Positions 7,105 through 12,700 of a stretch of DNA of 21,044 bases are shown piece after piece. The DNA is from a virus. The notes beneath the pieces are model-generated. The model searched no databases, was not told the origin of the DNA, and saw nothing but the letters and a program-made list of their open reading frames with translations. A program made the position numbers and the translations under genes. Location of the stretch: positions 1 to 21,044 of the IMG/VR virus record IMGVR_UViG_3300006733_000189. One strand, 5' to 3'. Each line of letters starts with the position of its first letter. Position 1 is the stretch's first letter.

Positions 7105-7113
7105 TGGTATAAT
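7105..7113 (+). promoter_or_regulatory. extended -10 promoter
   Basis: TGGTATAAT is a perfect -10 with the extended TGn motif, which can work without a good -35. A CGGACTGT element lies 9 bases upstream (7091-7098), where the -35 would meet the polymerase. The transcript would run through AGCCC-TCTAG-GGGCT (a short hairpin, 7136-7150) and two tandem GGGGCTGTTTT units (7144-7165) toward the terminase genes. Confidence 0.45.
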
Positions 7114-7260
7114 TGCCTAGTTCAAAGCTAATATAGCCCTCTAGGGGCTGTTTTGGGGCTGTTTTGGTACTTTTAGCTATGAGCTACGAGTGATTGTAGC
7201 TGATAAAATAACAGTCCACACTCGAAACCTTGCCGTAGTCTCAAGCGGTAAAATGATGCT
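7114..7260. other. non-coding stretch with tandem repeat
   Basis: No gene is visible. It holds GGGGCTGTTTT twice in tandem (7144-7154 and 7155-7165), a small hairpin before it, several TAGCTA/AGCTAC motifs, and one degenerate operator half-site ACAGTCCA (7211-7218). Confidence 0.6.
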
Positions 7261-7416
7261 TTTTATCTAATTAGCCAATTGTCTAATTTGATAAGCCCGT
7301 TTGGCTAATTAGCCAAGTTTTTTTATCTAATTAGCCAAGTTATGCACTCGCTTAAAGATAAAACATAACCTTAAAGATAATATATATTAGTAGAATCTTT
7401 TTAGCTAATTAGCCAA
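7261..7416. repeat. CTAATTAGCCAA repeat array
   Basis: Four exact copies of CTAATTAGCCAA at 7267-7278, 7305-7316, 7327-7338 and 7405-7416, all in the same orientation. The second is the right half of the 16-base palindrome TTGGCTAATTAGCCAA (7301-7316). T-runs precede three copies. CTTAAAGATAA occurs twice between copies 3 and 4 (7351-7361 and 7370-7380). The array ends about 20 bases before the promoter of the terminase small subunit. It may bind an activator, or serve as a packaging or replication site. Confidence 0.75.
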
Positions 7417-7434
7417 GTTTTAACGCTTGTAGGC

Positions 7435-7463
7435 TTGACATTATCCTTGCAATGGATTATATA
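7435..7463 (+). promoter_or_regulatory. promoter of terminase small subunit
   Basis: A perfect -35 TTGACA (7435-7440), a 17-base spacer and TATATA (7458-7463). The predicted start falls at about 7470, exactly on an in-frame ATG, which implies a leaderless transcript. The upstream ATG at 7452 lies within the spacer and could not be on this transcript. Confidence 0.7.
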
Positions 7464-7469
7464 AATCTT

Positions 7470-7961
7470 ATGAGCTTTATTATTGCTAGTAACTTACCGG
7501 AACCATCTCCACACTTTGACTATAACCAGAAAGAGATCGATTTCTGTATTGCTTATGTATTCAGCGGTAGCGCTTCTAATGGTACTGAATGCGCTAAAAT
7601 AGCTAATTATACTGCTAATACTGATAATAGCGCTGCTGTTACTGCCCATAGATTGTTAAACAATGATAAGATAATAGATTATATAAGTATATTAAAACAA
7701 CATGCTTTATCTCGGTTGTCTCTAACACGCGATAAAAAGTTAGAATTGTTGTCTAAATGGGCACAAGAAACTCATTACACCGGCAAGGATGGCACCACGT
7801 TAACACGCTCTCAAAATATGAGCGCCGTTGATCTACATAATAAAATGACCGGCGAGTATGACCTGAGCCTGGCTGATATCCTGGGCCGTATTATATATGA
7901 TGTTGAATTTGTAACCAGTGACGATGAAGACGCCGAAGACAACACCTTACTATTAGAATAA
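7470..7961 (+). CDS. terS: terminase small subunit (Terminase_2-like)
   Basis: A DNA-recognition subunit for packaging, about 163 residues from this start. The opening YNQKEIDFCIAYVFSGSASNG, the helix-turn-helix-like stretch up to AAVTAHRLLNNDKIIDYI, and the following LSLTRDKKLELLSKWAQET match the pattern of Terminase_2 proteins. These bind the packaging site through the N-terminal domain. The C-terminal end is acidic (SDDEDAEDN), a common place for contact with the large subunit. The ATG at 7470 is chosen because the promoter would start transcription there. An ATG at 7452 would add six residues, but neither ATG has a Shine-Dalgarno. HNH endonuclease and terminase large subunit follow, as in many phages. 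Confidence 0.8.
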   Translation: MSFIIASNLPEPSPHFDYNQKEIDFCIAYVFSGSASNGTECAKIANYTANTDNSAAVTAHRLLNNDKIIDYISILKQHALSRLSLTRDKKLELLSKWAQETHYTGKDGTTLTRSQNMSAVDLHNKMTGEYDLSLADILGRIIYDVEFVTSDDEDAEDNTLLLE

Positions 7962-8010
7962 CCAGTTATATCGCGCGCGCGTAGAATTGACATAATGACG
8001 AGGTGGGTTT

Positions 8011-8376
8011 ATGTACAGACCTTTTGATGATGAAGCAAGGGATTGGCGCTATAAAGTTATGAATAGAGATCGTAGAACCTGTCAAGACTGCGGCGCCAAG
8101 GCCAGGTACGCCCACCATGTAAAACCGTGGAAAGACTGCCCAGAACTAAGATATGACCCCGATAATGGCATTGCGTTATGTATCCCCTACCATAAGCGGA
8201 AACATGGTCATTATATAATGACCCCTCAACAACAGGCAGAGTTGGAGAAGACATGGTATTATCGTGCTCGTAACCCGGTCATATCTACAGTTACACTGTC
8301 ACCGCACCGTAACACTTTAACCAGCATACCGCTGACGCTTACGACCCGAATGGATGGTGCCCTATGCCTAACATGA
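8011..8376 (+). CDS. HNH endonuclease beside terminase
   Basis: A 121-residue nuclease of the kind encoded next to terminase and needed for DNA packaging in HK97-like phages. The HNH core is RDRRTCQDCGA (C24, C27), ARYAHHVKPW (H35, H36), RYDPDNGIALC (N52, C57) and HKRKHG (H61, H65). Most relatives carry a second CxxC (LCxxCH), but here the fourth ligand position is Tyr (CIPYH, Y60), so the structural zinc site may be weakened. GAGG lies 7 bases before the ATG. The last 45 residues show no recognisable motif. Confidence 0.85.
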   Translation: MYRPFDDEARDWRYKVMNRDRRTCQDCGAKARYAHHVKPWKDCPELRYDPDNGIALCIPYHKRKHGHYIMTPQQQAELEKTWYYRARNPVISTVTLSPHRNTLTSIPLTLTTRMDGALCLT

Positions 8377-8565
8377 TAGCCAAAAGTCTCGCCTGGTTGT
8401 CCATAAAGAAGACGTTATTATATATACCTTTGCGCGCATGTGTTCGTTTCTTTTTGGGGGGTCGGGAAAAAAGCCGGCTCGCGCCCATGAGAATACGGTA
8501 TGTCCGCGGGCAGAATTTCCTGAAATCTGGTTTCCTAGTCTCAAATCGAGTTAAGGTGGTGTGTA
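8377..8565. other. intergenic region, possible promoter and cos-like stretch
   Basis: No convincing gene. TTGTCC (8397-8402) and TATATA (8421-8426) with an 18-base spacer could be a promoter for the terminase large-subunit operon. A G6 run (8456-8461) followed by AAAAAAGCCGGCT and GCGCCC gives a short GC-rich patch between the HNH and large-subunit genes, a plausible but unproven location for a cohesive-end site. A Shine-Dalgarno-like AAGGTGGT (8553-8560) closes it. Confidence 0.4.
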
Positions 8566-8694
8566 GTGGCTGAGAGTGAGCAGAAGCCGTTGAGCATCGA
8601 GCGGTGTAGCCGGTGCAGGGAGTACGCTGAGACCTGCCGTGGCACGATGGAGCCAGTGTGCGACAGGTGGGAAGAGGCTGGTGATGAGTGTTGA
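8566..8694 (+). CDS. small cysteine-containing protein (42 aa)
   Basis: A GTG start with AAGGTGGT five bases upstream opens a 42-residue ORF. The product has CSRCREYAETC, a later Cys at 32 and a terminal Cys, so it may bind one metal ion (ligands C14, C17, C24, C32, C42). It overlaps the next ORF by 11 bases. It is probably the first member of a compact group leading to the terminase large subunit. The function is unknown. Confidence 0.55.
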   Translation: MAESEQKPLSIERCSRCREYAETCRGTMEPVCDRWEEAGDEC

Positions 8695-8851
8695 TGGGGC
8701 TGAAAAAATAAAATCGGGCGCTGACGCGCCAAGGTCTGACAGTTTTATGCGGCCCGTGGTGCGCTGGGTGCATGAGTTTTGGTGTGCGTGGCCTGAGTTG
8801 GAATGCACCTGTAAGTTGATGTCGAGCAGGAAGAAAGAGAGAACAGCATGA
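8684..8851 (+). CDS. small hypothetical protein (55 aa)
   Basis: The ATG at 8684 lies inside the previous ORF and has AAGAGG about 7 bases upstream. The stop overlaps the next start (ATGA). The product has a Trp-rich core (RWVHEFWCAWPELEC) with three Cys and a basic C-terminus (SSRKKERT). The overlaps at both ends fit a phage operon. I do not recognise the family. Confidence 0.55.
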   Translation: MSVDGAEKIKSGADAPRSDSFMRPVVRWVHEFWCAWPELECTCKLMSSRKKERTA

Positions 8852-9174
8852 CAGAAGAGGTGAATGCCGTTATTACGATTTACGACGCGGAGAATTACAG
8901 TCTGAAACAGCCGAGTCCGTTGCTTGATGTACCATCGATAACCATAAATTGCAGCAATCCTGCCGGCATCGATGATATGTGGCCGAACTACAGCAACGGC
9001 TACCTCTGCCCGTTCTGCGGGTATTGGGTGCCCGCTGGACAGTACCACGTTTGTCCCGCGCGGGTACCACAGGTTGATTATTGGTATTGGCCTCCCGTAG
9101 ACGAAATTTGCCCTGATTGCGGGGAAGTGGTTGAGCGCTGTCCGACATGCGGTAAGATAAAAAAGGACAAGTAG
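8848..9174 (+). CDS. zinc-ribbon protein
   Basis: A 108-residue protein. Cysteines occur in CPFCGYWVPAGQYHVCP (about residues 54-70) and in CPDCGEVVERCPTCGK (about 88-103), the pattern of two zinc ribbons or one rubredoxin-like double knuckle. The N-terminal half is acidic and lacks motifs. The start overlaps the upstream stop, and the stop directly abuts the terminase large-subunit TTG, so the two are translated together. A terminase accessory or DNA-binding role is possible but not shown. The ribosome site is weak (GAGAG). Confidence 0.72.
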   Translation: MTEEVNAVITIYDAENYSLKQPSPLLDVPSITINCSNPAGIDDMWPNYSNGYLCPFCGYWVPAGQYHVCPARVPQVDYWYWPPVDEICPDCGEVVERCPTCGKIKKDK

Positions 9175-10716
9175 TTGGACGAATTTATCGAAGTTGACAT
9201 TGATGTACCGCGCAGGATAGCGATTAAGTTCATAATGAACCTGATCGTTCTCGTGTCGCTTTTCCTTGTTATAAATTGCGGTGTGGCCGTGGCTGTGCCG
9301 CAGAAAACTACGCGCATGCGTATAAAGATAAGGAAGCCGAATAGTAAGATTCAGGCGAAGTTCGTTTGGTGTACGAATTTGCGCCAGATCATCAAGGCCG
9401 GTCGGCAGTTGGGTAAAACCGTGGGCGCCGCGATAAAAGCCGCGTCCGCCTTTGTAGGCGTCTGTTTTGACTGCAAGGGTGTTCCGGGGGACACCGATTG
9501 CCCTCATTGCCACGGGACAGGCAAAGTCGCGCCACAGCGGGTATTGTACGCCGCGCCGACTGAGGCCCAGGTAGACAAGTTTTGGTACGAGGTTACGAGA
9601 GCATTGGCTGATCCGATCAGCAAGAAGATATATAAACTGAATAAGTCTAAAAAGGAAATCACCCTCAAGGGCACGGATATCATGCTCAAAGCCAAGACCG
9701 CCTACGACCCTGATTCGCTTCGTGGTGGTACGTGGCAAGGTCTGATACTTGAAGAGTACCAGCTTATGAAAGAGAACGTCTGGGGTGAGGTTGCACAGCC
9801 TATGTTGGCCAGATATCACGGCTGGTGCGTATTCATATTTACACCGCCGCGGCTCGGGTCCAAACAGAAGAGTTGGGCTGAAGACCCGCGCCATGCTTCT
9901 AAGTTGTTTAAGAAGCATGTCAATGATAAGCCCGATCCGAAAACTGGTGTTTGCCGCTGGCTGTGTTTCCACGGCACATCATATGAGAACCCAGATCTTA
10001 GTAAAGAAGCTCTCGATGAAATGCTTGAGGATATGACGCAGGACGCTTATCGACGTGAGATTATGGCGCAAGACGATGAAATCGAAACAATGTGGATGGT
10101 AAACCATGCGTGGAGAGAGAATATTTGCTATATCAACGATTTTGAGATACCTAAAAACTGGCCGGTAAAAACAGGGCATGACTTTGGCCCTGCTAATACC
10201 TGTATGCTTGCTTCCGCTGAAGTGCGTTTACCGTTACCGCCAGGAGCGCCGGAGTATATGCCGCCCGGTTCTATGGTAATTTTTGTCGAGGATAAACCGC
10301 TAGGTACGCAATCTAACAGGCAGCACGTTCAGAGTTGGGAAGACAAAACAGAAGGATATCGCGTTGTTAAGAGTGTGGGCGGGAATAAAAGCGGTGAAGA
10401 TCAGATAAGGCAAGGATTTACAGATATAGGTTGGCCGATATACGAGCCGGTAATAACTGGCCCTAATAGCCAGGGCCCACAGATTGAGCACATTACGAAG
10501 CTACAGGAAAACAACAACATCTATCTGTTCAAAAAGAATAAAGGGTTATTCCTTGAGTTCGCGAACATGATGTTTGAGCTCGACGATGAGAATATGCCAA
10601 CGAAAAAGATAGCAAACGAGAGTAAATATCACTACTATGCGGCGCTGAGATACTTGGCAGCAGAATACGACGGCACGCAGGGTACATTTGAATTACCAGA
10701 ACCAGAGGATTATTAA
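9175..10716 (+). CDS. terL: terminase large subunit (ATPase-nuclease)
   Basis: The motor that pumps and cuts DNA into proheads. Residues here count from the TTG at 9175, which has AAGGA 7 bases upstream and follows the preceding stop directly. Walker A is AGRQLGKT (75-82). The Walker B region is LILEEYQLM, with Glu (E193) at the usual Asp position and the catalytic Glu at E194. The ATPase coupling segment FIFTPPRLG follows, and the RuvC-like nuclease begins at GHDFGPANT (D336). A four-Cys insertion CFDC...CPHCHGTG (97-116) lies just after Walker A. Residues 19-41 form a hydrophobic segment not expected in terminases; if translation actually starts at the ATG at 9316, that segment is absent. 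513 residues in full. Confidence 0.88.
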   Translation: MDEFIEVDIDVPRRIAIKFIMNLIVLVSLFLVINCGVAVAVPQKTTRMRIKIRKPNSKIQAKFVWCTNLRQIIKAGRQLGKTVGAAIKAASAFVGVCFDCKGVPGDTDCPHCHGTGKVAPQRVLYAAPTEAQVDKFWYEVTRALADPISKKIYKLNKSKKEITLKGTDIMLKAKTAYDPDSLRGGTWQGLILEEYQLMKENVWGEVAQPMLARYHGWCVFIFTPPRLGSKQKSWAEDPRHASKLFKKHVNDKPDPKTGVCRWLCFHGTSYENPDLSKEALDEMLEDMTQDAYRREIMAQDDEIETMWMVNHAWRENICYINDFEIPKNWPVKTGHDFGPANTCMLASAEVRLPLPPGAPEYMPPGSMVIFVEDKPLGTQSNRQHVQSWEDKTEGYRVVKSVGGNKSGEDQIRQGFTDIGWPIYEPVITGPNSQGPQIEHITKLQENNNIYLFKKNKGLFLEFANMMFELDDENMPTKKIANESKYHYYAALRYLAAEYDGTQGTFELPEPEDY

Positions 10717-10725
10717 GGGGGCATT

Positions 10726-12498
10726 ATGTCTGAGGCAGCGGCATTATACAAACCAATGACCACTATCGAGATAGCACGGAAAAAACTTGAGTCTGAACAA
10801 TCGAAGCGCGAACGTATACAGGATACCCGTGTGCGTATTCTCATGGATAAGGATTATGTATTGAAGGATTGGAAAGGCAACAAGATTGACGACGCCTATC
10901 CGGTCAATCATAACCTTGCTGCCACGTTTGCCGAAGATGTTATTCAAGACCTCGTGGGTGCGAAGTGGCAAGATACATACAAAGGCGATATTAGCCCAGA
11001 ACAGAATAACAAGCTGTTTAATCTAGTTGACAGCCTTATGGACCAAACAGATGAAACATTGCGTAAATCAAAGCGAATAAACTCATTAGGGGAATGGAAC
11101 GCAAATCATATATGTCATACTGGCTTGATAGGCGTAAGGTGGGTTGCCGAGGTAGTTAACGGGCAACTAAAGATAATCTGTAAGCCGTGCGATATGCTGA
11201 ATACACCTTTTGAGTACGGCTCTGAAGGGCTTGACGATGGTTGGATTTGCCCTGTTACATGGCGCACATGGTACTCTCTTATGAAGGACTATCCATTTTT
11301 GAGGGAAAAACTGGAATTCACCAAAGAATTGATACAGGTGTGGGATTGGCACGATGCTGAAAAAGATGAGCTATGGGTTGGTGATGGTTCTGAGGATTCG
11401 ATACTGGTTCCCAGAACATATATGGAGAAGCCTGAAACCACTCTTAAGCATAACCGCGGCTATGTTCGCTTCGTGGTGGCCGGCACGAGTTCGGGCTTTA
11501 TGATACAGGATAAGAATTCAAAGAAGCATGAGGACGAGGACATACTGTTTCTTATCAGGAAATTGCTCGATACGAAGTCCCGCAACGAAACTATTAAAAT
11601 GACAGTGAGTATGAAAGCTGTCCGCCCTGCATATGAACAGCAGTTGAAGAACCCTGCCAATGCCCAGAAGGTGCCGAAAGACGGGCAAACATTGGGTGTG
11701 CCTGAAGATGGTATGCATCAGATAGTAGACACCGGAGATATCAAACAGGCATCGATGGCATCAGATCAAAGTGTTGATTACATGATATCGCGTGGTGCTG
11801 TAGCATCAACCAACAATGATCGCCAGGGTTCCACACCGCCATCTGCCTTACTGGTGCTGGAAGAGTCCGAAATGCGTAGCAAGCGCCATACTTCACGTAA
11901 GAACGCATTGCAGTATTTCCGTGAAGACCTTATCCGTTTAATGTTGAGGCAAATAACTGAGCACAAGGGCGGGATTACGATAGGTCGTTTGGGTAATAAA
12001 TCAGAGTACAAAGCCATACCGAAACCGGAGAAATATACTATCAAGTGCCGGTTAATGACAAAATCAAAGAAGTTGGACTACACGAACATGATGGTGGGCA
12101 TGAACGCCTTGAAGGTGCTGCCGCCTAATTTCGTGTATAAAAACATAATGATGCTTGAAAATCCCGATATCGTTGAAGAAGATAACGATATATACCGCAT
12201 GAGACGATCGAACCCAATATTCGATATGTACTGCCAAGCGTTCTCTTCAATACGAAAAGCCGAGAAAATAGAGAAGACAGATCCGGAGAGAGCCGATTAT
12301 TACTACATATCTGCAAAGACTCTGGGGATTGAAGCATCGACATTGCTAAAAGCACGTAAACAGCAACTTCTCGGTCAAGGACAGCAGAATGGCAATGGCA
12401 AGGTTCCTGATGAAGTAATCGCACCAAAGGTAGAAGAGGGCAAGGATAATCCTGGCAATACTACAGGTGCGCTGGTAGACAACGTAATGAGTTTCTAG
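10726..12498 (+). CDS. portal protein
   Basis: A 590-residue protein directly after the terminase large subunit, in the standard place and of usual size for a phage portal ring subunit through which DNA passes. The N-terminus has a helical segment then VNHNLAATFAEDVIQDLVG, a pattern seen near the start of many portals. The middle has Trp-rich wing-like segments (GWICPVTWRTWYSLM, WDWHDAEKDELWVGD), followed by a long helical stretch (about 340-420). The C-terminal 60 residues are Gly/Gln-rich and look disordered. AAGGGGG lies 5 bases before the ATG. The assignment rests on order, length and pattern rather than on a diagnostic motif. Confidence 0.8.
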   Translation: MSEAAALYKPMTTIEIARKKLESEQSKRERIQDTRVRILMDKDYVLKDWKGNKIDDAYPVNHNLAATFAEDVIQDLVGAKWQDTYKGDISPEQNNKLFNLVDSLMDQTDETLRKSKRINSLGEWNANHICHTGLIGVRWVAEVVNGQLKIICKPCDMLNTPFEYGSEGLDDGWICPVTWRTWYSLMKDYPFLREKLEFTKELIQVWDWHDAEKDELWVGDGSEDSILVPRTYMEKPETTLKHNRGYVRFVVAGTSSGFMIQDKNSKKHEDEDILFLIRKLLDTKSRNETIKMTVSMKAVRPAYEQQLKNPANAQKVPKDGQTLGVPEDGMHQIVDTGDIKQASMASDQSVDYMISRGAVASTNNDRQGSTPPSALLVLEESEMRSKRHTSRKNALQYFREDLIRLMLRQITEHKGGITIGRLGNKSEYKAIPKPEKYTIKCRLMTKSKKLDYTNMMVGMNALKVLPPNFVYKNIMMLENPDIVEEDNDIYRMRRSNPIFDMYCQAFSSIRKAEKIEKTDPERADYYYISAKTLGIEASTLLKARKQQLLGQGQQNGNGKVPDEVIAPKVEEGKDNPGNTTGALVDNVMSF

Positions 12499-12508
12499 GG
12501 GGTATGAT

Positions 12509-12700
12509 ATGGCCAGCCAATACAAGTTCACGGTAGACGACTTAAACGCAATGATGAGTGAGGCAAGTGGTGATGCAATGCCCAAACCGAGTATCAAGGG
12601 CTTTAAGAGCAAGATGGGTTTGAATAATAACAAACCCGTCGTTACTAATCCTGTTGCCAGCCAGACCACTACGACAAATCCTTTAGCAGAAGGTGAATAA
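12509..12700 (+). CDS. small structural-region protein (63 aa)
   Basis: A 63-residue protein between portal and giant protein. GGGGG lies 7 bases before the ATG, and the stop overlaps the next start (TAATG). The N-terminal part is a short helix with Met/Ala (DDLNAMMSEASGDAM), then a basic stretch, and a Thr/Asn/Pro-rich tail that looks disordered. Position suggests a head accessory or internal peptide. No family is recognised. Confidence 0.65.
   Translation: MASQYKFTVDDLNAMMSEASGDAMPKPSIKGFKSKMGLNNNKPVVTNPVASQTTTTNPLAEGE

Noticed and set aside
6775-7416. CRISPR array
   Set aside because: The repeats are 8-12 bases with irregular spacing and mixed orientation, and there are no cas genes.
7971-7981. 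Alternating CG run that could form Z-DNA
   Set aside because: Only about ten bases long in a short gap; no further support.
7987-8015. TTGACA-17-TATGTA before the HNH gene
   Set aside because: The -10 would overlap the ATG, while the gene has a good Shine-Dalgarno, so it is more likely translated from the upstream transcript.
8364-8573. 69-residue plus-strand ORF after the HNH gene
   Set aside because: No ribosome site, it runs through a G6 run and GC-rich patch, and it overlaps the better-supported GTG ORF at 8566.
8339-8773. 144-residue minus-strand ORF
   Set aside because: Low-complexity His/Pro/Arg product, no ribosome site, opposite to the rightward small genes.
8551-9972. 473-residue minus-strand ORF
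   Set aside because: It lies opposite the terminase and zinc-ribbon genes, whose motifs are clear on the plus strand. It has no ribosome site and an Arg/His/Tyr-rich composition typical of a shadow frame.
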